A stretch of DNA of 64,000 bases from Symbiodinium microadriaticum (Eukaryota; Sar; Dinophyceae; Suessiales; Symbiodiniaceae). The stretch spans positions 250,200-314,199 of the forward strand of contig LSRX01000662.1 of assembly GCA_001939145.1 (NCBI GenBank). The letters are read 5' to 3'. Positions 23,706 through 36,134 of the stretch are shown here, piece by piece. How positions within the stretch are numbered: position 1 is the first letter of the stretch; each line of letters begins with the position of its first letter. Position numbers and translations under genes: made by a program. A model generated the notes under the pieces. The model had not been told where the DNA came from. It was given only the letters and a program-made list of their open reading frames with translations, and did no database searches.

Positions 23706-25581
23706 GGGCTTTGGTTTCATGGTTTTGCGCCTAGGGTCCGGGGTTTGGGTTCTTTTGGTTGTGGGATTTGGGCTTTTAGGTTTTTGTATGTATATAGCCA
23801 AAGTCAAAAACACCTTGAAATCAACATCCAAAGAGATGGAGCCTAAACCCTCTAAACCTCCCTGAACACTTGGGGGGTGCCTTGTTCTTTCGGGTTTTAG
23901 GGCTCTTGCTTCCGGGCTTTCTGGCCTCGGGTTTAAGGTTCTCAAGATCCTGCGTTTGTATTTGGGATCTTTTCTGAGAGACCCCCCCCCACCTTCCATT
24001 GCTGTTCCTCTCCTGCAACGTTGTAAGATACCCTCAAACTTAAAACCCTACATGCATGGTGAAGCACCAGCAAATCTGCACTTGAGTCATAACAGTATGA
24101 TGTCTCTGATATTGCGGAGTGGTACTGCGACATTTGCACACTGCCGCAAGAAACTACGAGCAGCAGATGTTGCACTAGCAGGCACTAGCAACGGGTAACA
24201 GTGGAGGAAGACGTCGTGTTTGCAATCGTAGGAGCAGAACCACGGCAACACGAGAAACAGTCTTAGTCGCAATGCTGCCTGGCTGGATCAGTGGTTCATT
24301 CAGGTGGTTGCTTGGTCTGTTAATTAGCTAAGCCAGCTAAACAGCTCATTCCTTCGCAGCTGCTACACACATGGCAGTAGCTCCATGTCTAAATCAGGGT
24401 CTCTTATTCTTGGCATCCGAAGCCCTCCTGATGCCTGTTCTAAGCATAGCTACTCGCATTCCTCTCGGGGGGCCTTCAAAGCCCTCAAAAGCAAACCGAC
24501 ACATGGGGCTCAGCTTTAGGGACCTAATTACTGATTATTGCTGGGGGATTAAGAGGTCTCAGAGAGGCTCTGAGGCTTTGAACTGCGATTCCTACTTTTC
24601 CCTCATGAGTGGTTCTGTTCTTGCCTGTATCTATGGAAATCAGAAACACCTTCAATAACATAAGGAGCTACATAACAGAGAAGTCTGAGTAAACACCAAC
24701 CTTCTTCCATATAGGGTTGATGTTCATATTCATACCATAACACAGCCCATACCCCAAACCCTAAACCCCTTAAACTCTAATCCCCCCAAGCCCTATACCC
24801 TAAAACTCTGTTCTCCTAGCCCTTACGGAGGGAAAGGATGCTTAGGAGTCACTTCCCAGGCACGTTCCGTGATTCGCAGTGAGGCGACCCATGTGCGGCC
24901 ACTCTGCCCACCTCAGGCATTTGGGGGTCTCCGAAAATGGGCGACCCGAATATAGCACCCTAGATTAGTAGGATCATTGTTGTAAGGACCCCAAAATATT
25001 AGGAAACTATGTCCCCAAAACCATAGTAGGGATGGTCTTTTGGGACCTAATTCCTTAATGGTAGTGGGAGAATTGGTGTTTGAAAGGAGCCGGGGGGGGG
25101 GGGCCCTAAACCCTAGATGTTAAGATTCCCAAAAACCTCTGGTGCTCCGAAACCTCGACCAAAAGCTTCAAGAAAGAACAAGTTACGAGATTTGTGATGC
25201 TGCTCAACATGAGTAAGATCATGCTGATGATTTGAAGAGTGCTGTTGCCAGCAGCTCTACAGTGTTGGATGTAAGAACCACGACAGAGGCAGTAATGCCA
25301 GACGAAGCCAGTGCCATTCAAGAGGCAATAACCCAGAGTCTTTATCCCTGAGCCTGAGCCCGTACAGTAAACTCTGAATAAACCCTAAACCCTAAACCTT
25401 TAAAACCCTACACCCTAAAACCCTAAAACCCTAAAGCCCTAAACCCTACTCCCCGAAACCTGGCGACCCCCGTCTTCTCAGCGCAGACCAGGCTACAAGG
25501 AGGGCAGGCAGCACACGGTGTCACTTTCGCAGTCTTCCGTCTCCTTTGCAGCCCACAGAGCCCCCCCCCGCCCCCTGGGTT

Positions 25582-25682
25582 TAGGGGGGTTAGGGGGTTT
25601 AGGGTTTTAGGGTTTTTGGGGTTTTAGGGCTTAGGGTCTTTAGGGTCTTGGGGTTTTAGGGTTTTGGGGTTTAGGGTTTAGC
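25582..25682. repeat. Telomere-type TTTAGGG field (opposite orientation)
   Basis: gggtttaggg and ggttttaggg units on the plus strand, so the orientation is reversed relative to 25380-25450. Confidence 0.82.
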
Positions 25683-26078
25683 TTCTATATCCGAAATGTC
25701 TACAGGGTTGTTGAAGGGTAGTGCGCCCTGTAGCGCCGAGGGCTTCCTGAGGGGTTTTCTTGCCACAAAGATAGTACTTCACCACACTACGGCCCTCAAG
25801 AAAGCATTGAACCCTAAACCTTAAAGCCCTTAAGAAAGCATTGAACCCTAAACCCCTAAAACCCTTGGGCGTTCCATGTCGGTGTTTTCAGAGGCTCGAT
25901 ACGCTTAGGGCGAGCCGCGGCGCTGTGGATCCGTGGGCAGGAAAACCCTAAACCCTAAACCCTAAACCCCCCTAAGCCCCCGATCAAAGGGGCCCTTAAA
26001 GGGGTACCCTGTGGAGGTTTCAAGTGAGGATCCGCGGGTAGAGCTTAGGACGTAGGATGGTACACAAAAAATTTGGGG

Positions 26079-26175
26079 GCCGAGTGCCCTAGCCCAAATA
26101 AAAAGGCTCTCCTTCCAATGATGGTAGGATTATATAAGCCCAGAAAGGTTAAAGGTTACCTACTCAGCTACTAAG
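26079..26175. mobile_element. Family C element
   Basis: Starts ccgagtgccctagcccaa, ends cctactcagctactaag; about 97 bases. Confidence 0.7.
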
Positions 26176-26723
26176 AAAACCCTCTGTTCAAGCTTTTCAG
26201 TGCCAGTGTGGAGCATCTCTGAGACAATAGACCCCGGTGTATGAGGGACCCTTCTTACACACCCGGACCCAAACAGTAGACTTGATTACATTGCACCAAA
26301 ACCAGAAATCCCGAATGTTGCGTTTGGAGCCCCTTTTCACGACACGCTCCAGGACGACAACGAGTTCGACGCAGCCATGGGAAACTTATTAACCCTACAC
26401 TAGGGTTTCGGGTTTAGGGTTTAGGGGCCTGAACCCTTGATACAGCTCAGTGAGCAAACTCGAAGCCCAAAGCGCAAAGCCCCGACATCGAAGGAGCCGA
26501 ACAAAACAACTTCATGTCGGGGCCGTCATGAACAGTAAATCCATTCCTTAGGAAGTCTGTGCGATGTACCCTTGAAGCTCCGAAGCCCCCAAAAATCCCA
26601 AAACCGTCCTTGTCCAGCGTGTGATACTCAAGGGAGCCGGTCTGAATCACGTAAACCTGAAACTTGACTTTAGGGGTTTTCGGGTAATCAGGATGAAATG
26701 GCAGAGCAGCCTCCCTGTCACTC

Positions 26724-26795
26724 TAATATAATATAATGTAATATAATGTAATATAATGTAATACAATACAATATATTATAATATAATATAAGATA
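26724..26795. repeat. (TAATA)n AT-rich satellite
   Basis: Repeats of aatataatgt and related pentamers. Confidence 0.85.
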
Positions 26796-27433
26796 ATAGA
26801 AAATATACATGATGATCTCGGCATTCTTGCTGCTGCAAGGTGTTCCTCCGCTTGCAGGCTGCCTTTGGTGCGGTCTGTGGTCGATGGCGCAGTTGCTGAT
26901 AATCCTGCTGCTACGAATCTACGAATACTTTGTTGTTGCCGCCGTAACGGTTGTGACAATGTGTTGTGTCCTTGTTGCTGACCGTCTTCTTCTTCTTCTT
27001 CGTCGTTGTTGTTGTTGTTGCTGTTGTTCGTGTAGCAATAGCAATGAACGAGTTGTAACTATTTGTTCATGCAGCTGCAACTGTTGCTATCATCGTCGTG
27101 GTGGTGGAGGTGGTGGTGGTTTCGGGTGGTGCTGGTGGTGGTGGTTGTAGTTGCTTGCTGCTGCTGTTGCTGTGGCTTTGGCAATGGTCGTGGTGTTTCT
27201 AGTTGTGGGGTTTGTTGTCGGGGCTTCGCGGTTTCAGGTTTAGGATCTATATAGACAAAAAACGACATAAGATATAGTATAGCATATTACGATAACACAT
27301 AAGATGATTATGAGAGAATGGGGTGTGAGGCTTTGGGGTGTCTAGGCCCCTGAGCCTCATCTTCACCATCCGGGCACTTCCTGCAGATACTTTCTAGCAA
27401 AGGGGCCTGCATAAGTAGGATAGACCGTGTAAC

Positions 27434-27510
27434 ATAGGGGCCTTAATTACAATAAGGAATCCCCCAAAAGAAAATAGGTAATTGTTTGAATATTTGTTAA
27501 GGCCCTCATT
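27434..27510. mobile_element. Family B element, shortened
   Basis: Left ataggggccttaattac, right ttgttaaggccctcatt; lacks the gggttttgggg block. Confidence 0.62.
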
Positions 27511-27730
27511 GTAATCGTACAGGGATTCCAGGGGGGCGCTGTTACTAACTCGTCAGACCTCTATCTCATAGATTTAGGGAGTAGGCTTTCGGCTTCCTCA
27601 GGTAGAGAGTTTCCTTCTCCAATACTTAAGGGGAAGAGCACTTAAATCATGCAACGAAAAACCAGATTAATGGTCAGAACCCAAAAAAATCTGAAGGGTC
27701 GGGTGACCGGGTGTTGGAGAACGAAGTTAC

Positions 27731-27863
27731 CTGAGGGCAGAAGGCACTGAGTACGTCGGGATGGAGTGTGAGGTTGCAAGCGCTTTCTGAAACCGAGCAA
27801 GGCACAAACTGGCAGAGCTTGTGAGGCAGGAACACCTGATGGACAGGATGCCGCGCCAAATCC
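27731..27863 (-). CDS. Orphan exon, unidentified protein
   Basis: 133 bases between TTTAG|GG and a canonical CAG|GTAACT donor, open in one frame for 44 codons: DLARHPVHQVFLPHKLCQFV, then a Cys- and Ser-containing stretch ending LSAFCPQ. Good splice contexts on both sides and no simple-sequence bias argue for a real exon. I recognise no family. No partner exon was found nearby; a family A element lies about 100 bases upstream. Confidence 0.38.
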
Positions 27864-27961
27864 CTAAAGTGCTAAAGCCCAACCCTTAAACCATCAGGAT
27901 TTTCAGCTCCAGGGCGGTGGATGCCTGCTTGGGAATTTCATGTAAGCAACCCCCTGGCCTA

Positions 27962-28065
27962 CCCAGAGAGCCCAATACCATTAAGGAATATACCTTAAAT
28001 TATCGGGGCCTTAAAACTATGATTTCAGGTATATTCCTTAATTAAGGGGTATTGGGCTCTCTGGG
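27962..28065. mobile_element. Family A MITE-like element
   Basis: Both terminal repeats present; the left arm is shortened by a few bases (cccaataccattaagg). Confidence 0.82.
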
Positions 28066-28492
28066 AAGTTGCGAGCCCGGAAGAGAAAGGCTGCTCCTGG
28101 GAACTTCCCTTACCTGGGCCTTTAGGGTGTAGCATTGAAGGCGTCGGGCCTTTAGAGTAGGGTTTCGGTTTAGGGTTTAGGGTTTCGGATTGGAGTTTAG
28201 GGTTTAGGGTTTCGGGTTGGGTGCAGGCCTCTATCAAAGTGCGGTTGAAGTTTCGGAAGGATGCCTTAACTCATCGTCTACATCGCCCTGATACCTAAAC
28301 CTGCCAGAATCAGAAGCCCTTGCTACATCGCTTTACCCCAACGCATTCGAGTTCTCATTTCCACCGCTGGCCTTTTGCTATGATGTCTAGCGAAGCCGCC
28401 AGGCTAACTCCAGAGCTTCCCCAACCGAAATGCCAAGCAGATGACGCGTAGCCCAGGGCTACCCCATACTGGGTTCTTGTTAAGGAGTTTAA

Positions 28493-28555
28493 TTTAAGTT
28501 ACCATAATAAGGCAACCATATTATTTACTATAGATCCCTATTATGGTAACTTAAA
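28493..28555. mobile_element. Family I inverted-repeat element
   Basis: Perfect 17-base inverted repeat tttaagttaccataata and complement, spaced by 29 bases (attatttactatagatccc). Relatives at 39273-39340, and diverged ones at 18480-18560 and 18820-18900. Confidence 0.72.
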
Positions 28556-28960
28556 TAAAACCATACTATTTACTATAGCTCCCAAGATATGCTAGCTTAA
28601 ATAAAAGCTTAGACCATCACAGAAAAGCGGCCCTCGAGAAGGTCCGGCAACCCTGCTGTGAGTCGCTCTCAGGAGCACCGGAGATCATGGCAGTTCAGAA
28701 GATACTATAATATACTATAATCTAATATAATATAACATAATATAATAAGGCTCAACCAACGAGCTCTTGAATCGTACTGGAGTTCCGTTTGGACGGCGGG
28801 CCGAAGAAGAGGATCCTATAGGTAAAAGGCCCTGAAGGGGAGCTTGCTTCTGCACATATCCTGGGTTCTAGAACGGCCAGCGTGTAAGGTAAGAGATGCA
28901 AAAGCAAAAACCTGCCATCACAGGAACCAAGGCCTCTCTGTACCCATCTCTAGACCCGTA

Positions 28961-29073
28961 CCCAAAGAGCCCAACACCCCTGAATTAAGGAATATACCTT
29001 AAATTACAGGGGTCTTCATATTATGATTTTAGGTATATTCCTTAATTAATTAAGGGGTATTGGGCTCTCTAGG
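28961..29073. mobile_element. Family A MITE-like element
   Basis: Left cccaaagagcccaacacccc, right gtattgggctctctagg; both ends carry single changes, so this copy is older. Confidence 0.8.
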
Positions 29074-29099
29074 TAAAGCCCCACGCCCCCAAAAACCGA

Positions 29100-30056
29100 C
29101 AACCCTAAGCCCTGAAAGCTCTGTGCCCTCCACCCTTTTTATGATCCGAGGGGCATCCTGACCGGGCCGGCACGTATGCTCGGACATGGCCTGATGGCCT
29201 GGAATTCTGAGGCTGAAGTGTGTCTACTGGGTTCTGAGTTAAGGAATTTGGCGTAAGTTACCATGAGAGGTCTTTAGATTCTTGTGTCACAGAGTATGGC
29301 AACTTTAGACTAAGCTCAACAAAAACCCGGGGACTCGAGGGCCCAAGGCAGGGTGCAGGGATTTCTTTGCTGATTCTGGGGCCAGGGGAGTTAGCGGGGT
29401 GCAGGAATGCGTGTTTGAAGCCTTCCATTCTATAGCAGCTCCAAATGCTCCAAATTATCACCTAATGACAGATGTGCATGAGTATCGCGTTAGACTAGGC
29501 AGCAGTCTTGAAGTAGTTAATTTTTGTGCCTCTGTGATGCACGCAAGCAAGCTTGTTTGTCCCTGGACCCAAAGCGGGTAAAAGAGCTGACAGTGCTCAA
29601 GACCCCATGTCGCGCTAAGATTGTTGGTGCACGACAACGCATACCTTGTAATAGGGTATAAAAGGGATCCTGTTTGTAAGGCTATAGAAGAAAGGGTGTT
29701 TAAGCATTAGGGGTCTACATTACACCCAACAAAACGAAGGTCTGAACCAAGTTGTATGACGAAATATGTACCCGATTGATTGAACTACTGCACAGAATCA
29801 AGCGACTCAACTCCAAGCTGTAAAGCCAGGGTGCAGATAGTTCGCAGCAAGTCGGCATCCTCCTTGTGGCTCCAGCTGGGCCATATCCTTGGGAGGAAAC
29901 TTTGTACACTGACCAGACCCAGTGCGCCAGCCTAAACCCATTGAGATTTCTTCCGCGTATGGTTTGCCACACACACTTCGGATTCCATCTGCCGCGTCCA
30001 ACTCTGAAACTACTCCTCCTTCTCAAAGCCATACAGCAAGCAGGACGCGTGTTAAG
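29100..30056. other. No gene recognised
   Basis: Unique sequence with short opposing open frames (29715-30032 minus, 29922 onwards plus) that run into a microsatellite. A diverged family I piece at about 29225-29305. Confidence 0.45.
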
Positions 30057-30161
30057 TTAATGGTGGTGGTAGTGGTGGTGGTGGTGGTGCTACTGCTGCA
30101 ACTGCTGCTGGTGGTGGGCAGTGGTGGCAATCCTCGTCGTCGTAGTAGTAGTAGTAGTAGC

Positions 30162-30199
<38 letters not shown>

Positions 30200-30264
30200 G
30201 AGTAGGAGTAGGAATAGGAGTAGGAGTCGGAGTGGTAGTGGTAGTGGTAGTGGTAGTGGTAGTG

Positions 30265-30313
<49 letters not shown>

Positions 30314-30314
30314 C

Positions 30315-30352
<38 letters not shown>
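30057..30352. repeat. (GGT)n/(AGT)n/(AGG)n microsatellite leading into an assembly gap
   Basis: Triplet repeats in successive blocks; sequence is lost in the Ns from 30353, where the assembler failed. Confidence 0.95.
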
Positions 30353-30727
30353 NNNNNNNNNNNNNNNNNNNNNNNNNNNNNNNNNNNNNNNNNNNNNNNN
30401 NNNNNNNNNNNNNNNNNNNNNNNNNNNNNNNNNNNNNNNNNNNNNNNNNNNNNNNNNNNNNNNNNNNNNNNNNNNNNNNNNNNNNNNNNNNNNNNNNNNN
30501 NNNNNNNNNNNNNNNNNNNNNNNNNNNNNNNNNNNNNNNNNNNNNNNNNNNNNNNNNNNNNNNNNNNNNNNNNNNNNNNNNNNNNNNNNNNNNNNNNNNN
30601 NNNNNNNNNNNNNNNNNNNNNNNNNNNNNNNNNNNNNNNNNNNNNNNNNNNNNNNNNNNNNNNNNNNNNNNNNNNNNNNNNNNNNNNNNNNNNNNNNNNN
30701 NNNNNNNNNNNNNNNNNNNNNNNNNNN
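30353..30727. other. Assembly gap (375 Ns)
   Basis: Unknown sequence inside a triplet repeat. Other gaps: 52333-52394, and single Ns at 2636, 22528 and 62207. Confidence 0.99.
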
Positions 30728-32269
30728 AAGGAGGGGGAGGGAGGGGGAGAGGGGAGGGGATCACAGGCTAGGATTCAGGAAAGACCGCAACTTAATACGT
30801 AGTTTGTGAGCCTTCTGCTAGGGTCTTGGGGCGTAGTGCACCCGGGAACCCGAAGGAATGAGGCTGCTAAAACTATTCGGGCTCTTGTGCCAACTTACAC
30901 TCAATGCTCACGTGCAGCTCTCTGCAGCTCCGGCGTGGCGATTGCTTTCGCAGCTTCGTTTCATAGTTGGTTGTTATAGGATTCTGCAATGGCTTTGTGT
31001 TCAGAGGCTTTAGATTCAAGGGGCTCAGGATTTTGGGGCTTGTTTAGGGTCTAGCCTGAAGCGTCGTGGCAGGGATCCAGCCATTGTTGATGTCTGTCGT
31101 TTCAATGCCAAGACACGAAAGCGAATCACCGCAATCAGTGAACACCTCATTCAGCCTTGCAGCCGCTCTATCGAGATCACATGATTGCTTGGCTCCACCA
31201 ACCCGTCTTGATCCTCTACGCCCCTGCAGTCTACAGCATCTCCGCAAGAGCCAGAACGCTCAACCTCAACCCTAAACCCTAAGTGCTGCATCACCCATGC
31301 ACCCCACCATAAACCCTGAACTCTCAACCCCTGAAACTCCCAGCTCTGCTGTCCTTGTGAAGAATCACCTTGATGCTCTCCGGGATGCCGTTTATCAACG
31401 TTACCTGCTACGAGGGGTTGTATCGGACTTTAATGGTGTTATAAGGATTTTTCAAACTGCCAGAGTTCTGGACTGGAATATGCGTTTTACAAGGGGTGCT
31501 GCCAGATGTGTGTGTCGGGGTGTAAGGTTGATATAGGGCCCCTCATCATCAGAACGTGTTTGGGGGTATGGGGGTAACACTCCGAAATCTTGTGCAGGTT
31601 CCCACATCCCTGAATGACACCCCCCCAATGACAAAGGAATTCCCATGTGATTTTTAGAAGGCAACTACACAAACATACTGGCCTTTACCATGTACTGGGG
31701 TTTGGGATCATTGGCCTTGCAATTCTACTGGGGTTCTCAAGGGGTACTATCACAAGTCATTCAGACCCCGACTACAGACTGTACATTCCATCACTATCTA
31801 CCGAGAACCAGTTTGGACTTCTCTCCTGCGTGGCACTGTTGGGCTCGACTCCAACCCCCCCCCCCCCCACACCACCCTCCTTTTGGGAAGCCTCAAACTC
31901 GCAATCTCAGAATCCAAACATAGAGGCCTGAACCCTCGGAACCCTCGTCATCACTTGAAAACGAACCGACATACCTTGAGGATCCCACAGAAGGAGCCCT
32001 TCCAGAACCGTTGTCTTACCCCATAAAGACTCCAGAAGGATGCGCTGTTGCGCTCGGATCCTTGACACCTGAGCTACTATAATTAGTATACTACAATTTC
32101 ACGTTAACTAACTTTTATATACTATGATACACTCTACAACACAAACCTAAAGGGCCCAAGGGATGCAAGTTGCCTCGTCTTCCCGCAGGCGCGTCCTTGC
32201 CTGCTTGTCTTTGTGAAGGGCGCTCTTCACCTTTGGAATGCGCTCCCCACTACTCCAAGCACTGCAACT

Positions 32270-32273
32270 ACCT

Positions 32274-32312
<39 letters not shown>

Positions 32313-32357
32313 AAAAAACTACTACTACTGCTACTACTGCTGCTGCTGCTGCTGCTG

Positions 32358-32409
<52 letters not shown>

Positions 32410-32410
32410 G
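32270..32410. repeat. (ACT)n/(GCT)n microsatellite
   Basis: Alternating blocks of ACT and GCT triplets; serine- and threonine-run frames are artefacts. Confidence 0.95.
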
Positions 32411-33087
32411 ACCACAACGACTACGCCGTCGACGACGACGACCACTCCTTTCTCCCTGTGCTGTGGCCACCTGCAGCTGTTGCAGTCCTCCAGCATTATA
32501 CTTGATGCTTGATGCGCCAGCTCTCAAGGTTACAAGCCCCTGTCGCCCACAGCAACTTTAATGTTTTGAATAGCCCATTGCGGGCCCGTGCGTGTGTATT
32601 ACACCCGCGTAAAGGGGAATGCGCATGAAGTTTCTTGAGGATAATTGGTTTGGGGCCAACCTTTGAACTCTGTTTGCCCTGTCGTAAATTGACATGCCCT
32701 CACCAGCACTGAGCGCGAAGCAGTACAAGCTTTGGAGAGAGCTGCTACACTGTACTAGTCCTCACGAGCGCTCAAAACCAACGTCTTGTCTTGTTGTGAT
32801 CTGCAGTCCTTACTAGGCCCGCAACTACTAAGGCTTGCCAGTGGTTGCCAATGCTTGGTGGGCCTTGCTATCCAACCATCAGCTTCTGTTGGTAAACTCT
32901 ATTTGCCATCCGCCCTCACAGGAGCCCCTCTGAATCACGATTAAAAAACCCCTGACAAACATCCAAAATTCAGAAGGCAGCCCCGGGGATGATTCACCCA
33001 TGCTGCTTCTCAGTAGTACGCTTGGTGTTCCGGACACGATGTTGATCTTGTGGAGGCCACAAACCCCTGAACGGTAATATCAACGCT

Positions 33088-33190
33088 AAACCCTAAACCC
33101 CTAAACCCTAAACCCAAAACTCCTAAACCCTAAACCCCTAAACCCCAAGCCCTAAACCCCTAAACCCCTAAGCCCTCAACCCCTAGGCCC
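33088..33190. repeat. Telomere-type CCCTAAA field
   Basis: About 12 units of ccctaaa or cccctaaa. Confidence 0.85.
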
Positions 33191-33414
33191 CTGTTTGCAG
33201 GTTCTGGGGGTAGCTTTTCTTTCTTGCCCTTAAATCATAACATTAAGGCCCCTATACTTTAAGGAAAAACCTTGATTAAGGGGTATTGGGCTCCCATGGG
33301 GTAGCCTTTTCTTGCCCTAGTCGCTCGCTCGAAGAGCTCCAGCGACAGATTCCGCTCCGTGAAGAATCTCAGAGGCGGGAAGGGGTTGAACCCTGCTTCT
33401 GGGCTCCTTGTGTA

Positions 33415-33508
33415 GTATAATGTATAAGCTTTTGGGCTCCTTTATAGTATAATTTGTAGGGAACCCTAACAGTAGTATTGGTAGCTATTTAGGCTTCTAT
33501 ATTAGCCA
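33415..33508. mobile_element. Family B-like element
   Basis: Contains ggctcctttatagtataat, aaccctaacagtagtattgg and tatttaggcttctatattag, matching the internal and right parts of the unit 6 intron (gaaccctacgaacaatattgg, ttaggcttctttta). It may be the closest relative of that introner in the window. Confidence 0.55.
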
Positions 33509-33978
33509 GACTATTCTTTCCAGTTCCCGAATATGTCTATAGAGTACCTGAATATAAAAACGACCCAGAATCCCAGTCATATTGTGGAGATAAACTTCCG
33601 GACATCTTGTACTCTAAGCCTATGAACCCTAATTCTCAGGCTTCCCACACCATACCATGATTAACGGGACACTTTCGCCATAAAAGTTTTAATTCAAGGT
33701 TCCGGGGGGTGAAGGCTTAGGCTTTGGGGTTTGGGGTGTCTCGGGAGTCGAAGACTTGGCATCTAGGGTTTGGCCACCTGAATCTTAGAGTCAAGAAACA
33801 TCAGCCCAACCCTAAACCCAAAACCCCTAACCCCCAAACCCTAAACACCTCCGTTGGAATGAAGACCGGCAAGTCCCCTCTAGGCCCAGCCCCATTCCGA
33901 CAACAGATGAACAGATCAGCTCACTCCAGAACACCAATAGACCACCACGACGACTCCAGGGATGACGATGACCCATGA

Positions 33979-34077
33979 GGGACTTTCCGAATTAGGGTAC
34001 CTTATTTTGGGGTCCTTGTAATAAGGATCCTGCTCTTTTGGGTACTATATTAGGGTCCCCTGTTTTCGGAAAGTCCC
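33979..34077. mobile_element. Family J inverted-repeat element
   Basis: gggactttccgaa at the left and its exact complement ttcggaaagtccc at the right; inside are gtaccttattttggggtcct and actatattagggtcccct. A second copy is at 16402-16511. Confidence 0.74.
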
Positions 34078-34547
34078 ATGTAACCACTGCAGCAAGTACG
34101 AGAAGAACAAGAAATCTCAACAATCCACTACCACGATCATCTCTCGGATTTGGGGTAACCGACTTGTCTTTTCCGAAAGTATGGCTTCAGGGCAACTTTA
34201 GGGTGTACAATAACTACCTATATTATTCCTGATGGTATCTCTTATATACTTACAGTAGAATGTACCCCAAAACCCTACTCTAATTCCTGAGGCCCCTATA
34301 GTAGGCTGTGGCTGCGTCTATCAGGGTCTAGGACTGTAGTTTCCTTTAACAGGGTTAATTTTCAGGTATCATTCCTTAATTCCCTTATAGAAACCCTTAT
34401 AGATCCCTTTTAAGGAGCCCTTTTAAAGGGTATATGATTCCTTATTTCAGGGGCCCCTTGGGCTCCCTGGGTCAGTTTCACACAGCATTCGCCGGACTCT
34501 CTTTGCCAGGTCACACCTCCAGCTTGCTCTCCTGCAGCTTGCGCCCC

Positions 34548-34625
34548 AAAGGGTTTTAGGGTTTTAGGGTTTAGGGTTTTAGGGTTTAGGGTTTTAGGGT
34601 TTTAGGGTTTAGGGTTTTAGGGTTC
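34548..34625. repeat. Telomere-type TTTAGGG field
   Basis: gggttttagggtttaggg units, next to the family E element. Confidence 0.85.
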
Positions 34626-34646
34626 CCAAGTAATCTACTTAACTTA

Positions 34647-34761
34647 GAGGATCATGGGACTTAGTAGTTAGGGCCATACAAAAGGTATCTATAGCTATAT
34701 CTAAGTATAACTCCAGTTAAGGTACTTATAACCTTACTTATTACTAAGTCCCATGATCCTC
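34647..34761. mobile_element. Family E inverted-repeat element
   Basis: Perfect 20-base terminal inverted repeats: gaggatcatgggacttagta at 34647-34666 and its complement at 34742-34761. The 75-base centre is AT-rich (ctatagctatatctaag). Single copy in this window. Confidence 0.78.
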
Positions 34762-35089
34762 CAAGTAGAGGGCCATCGTAGGTAGAAGAGGGTTCTCGGG
34801 CATGTGATGCTACAACTAGCTCTAGTAACGACTCCCCACAGTAGTCATGTTAGTTCTTTCGGCCACCTAGACAAAACAAATCCACACCCTAACCCTAAAC
34901 CCTAAACCCTACATCATAAAACCTGAACCCCAAAACCCCCAAAACCCTACATCATAAACCCTCAATCCCTAAACCCCTAACCCCTAAAGCCCCCAAGCTC
35001 GAGTTCAGGAGAGCCGGAACCGCAAATCTCAGGCTTTTACTTGGGCTCTGGAGATGAATGCTTTCCTATCTTGGGATTTGGGGTTTAGG

Positions 35090-35235
35090 GTTTAGGGTCC
35101 ATATATGCTATAATTATAGTAAGGGGCCCCTCAAAAAAATAGTATCGGTAATTGTTGGGATTTGGGGTGTAGGGTCTATGGTTCATATATACTACAATTA
35201 CAATAAGGGACCCCCCAAAATAGTATAGGTACTTG
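35090..35235. mobile_element. Two tandem partial family B elements
   Basis: Two runs of gggtttagggtccatatat or similar, a short ATA core, aaggggcccc or agggacccccc, and atagtatcggtaattgttgg or atagtataggtacttgttgg, one after the other. Confidence 0.5.
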
Positions 35236-35436
35236 TTGGGATTGGGCTTAGGGTTTAGGGATTCAAGGTATATTCCTTGATGAAGGGGTGTTGGGCTCTC
35301 TGGGGAGGAGGGATTGAAAGGATTCGGTGTCAAAAAGAAGGCTCGGTTGAGTCTTGCAGGGGTTCTGTCGGGCTTTAGGGTTTGAGGGTTTGGGGTGCAT
35401 TCGGTTTAGTACTTGGGGGTATCCTCCCCCAAACAG

Positions 35437-35540
35437 ACTCCCTGGTTCTTTGTAAGGAATGGGGGAATGGATCCGTAGGAGAGTCCCTGAATGTCCCCTC
35501 GTAGTCCCAAGAACCCCTTCCCCCATTCCTTACTAAGAGC
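35437..35540. mobile_element. Family G inverted-repeat element
   Basis: ctccctggttctttgtaagg at the left, ccttactaagagcca at the right, gaatgggggaatgg and cccccattcc as inner arms. Confidence 0.72.
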
Positions 35541-35722
35541 CAAATTTTGATTCAGAGTACTCGCCTTATGGGGTCGAAGCATTCAGGGTGTATGGGGTTT
35601 AGGGTTTACGTGTTTAAGGGTTTAGGGGTTTGGGGGTTTAGGGTGCTCTGCTTTTTTTCTTCTTAAACCCTTGGAACCCGAAATCCAAAACCCTGAGCTG
35701 AACAGGAGTGGTGCGGGCATAT

Positions 35723-35820
35723 GGGTGGTTCTCTAAGTTAGGGTCCTTTTTTTGGATCCCCAGTGTTGTACGGCACCCTGAAATCCTGAAAAAAGGGAGT
35801 CTAGTTTAGAGAACTACCCA
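35723..35820. mobile_element. Family H inverted-repeat element
   Basis: gggtggttctctaagttagg at the left pairs with ctagtttagagaactaccca at the right; the centre carries tgtacggcaccct. Related copies: 36135-36259, 50387-50486, 53158-53270, and partial ones at 19430-19520, 52200-52290 and 63495-63575. Confidence 0.75.
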
Positions 35821-35951
35821 TATTATGCACACCTGAACCCAAACCAGACTAAAGCCCCAACCAGAACGAGCCCGAAACCCCCACCCTGTCCGGCCTGAAG
35901 CAGTTGTGCACGGCGCACAGTGCGCATGGAGGTGATCGTGGTACCTCAGAA

Positions 35952-36104
35952 CCCAAAGAGCCCAATACCCCTTGATTAAGGAATATACCTTAAATCATAA
36001 TATGAAGGCCCCTATAATTTAAGGTATATATTCCTTGATTCCCTTATAGAACCCTTTTAAGGGTATATGATTCCTTATTTAAGGGGCCCCTTGGGCTCTC
36101 TGGG
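35952..36104. mobile_element. Family A MITE-like element, long variant
   Basis: Terminal repeats as in the family, with about 45 extra bases in the right arm (cccttatagaacccttttaagggtat), a segment shared with 34370-34470 and 53477-53658. This defines a longer subfamily. Confidence 0.78.
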
Positions 36105-36134
36105 GAACCGGGCCGACTGACGGTGGCCCTCTTC

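Larger units (their letters stand above)
24700..27730. other. Non-coding: telomere-type repeats, diverged elements, triplet-rich stretch
   Basis: TTTAGGG-type repeats in both orientations at 25380-25450, 25580-25680 and 25940-25970; a diverged family J-like block at 24930-25070; a GTT/GGT-rich stretch at 26985-27160 with only low-complexity frames. Confidence 0.55.
30728..33414. other. No gene recognised
   Basis: Moderate frames at 31044-31247 (minus) and 31297-31536 (plus; SSAVLVKNHLDALRDAVYQR) look less biased than their surroundings and could be isolated exons, but neither has clear splice sites or a known family. Otherwise microsatellite and CCCTAAA sequence. A right-half family A piece is at 33230-33300. 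Confidence 0.4.

Noticed and set aside
29922-30809. Frame of 295 codons
   Set aside because: It runs through a triplet microsatellite and 375 Ns; not a gene.
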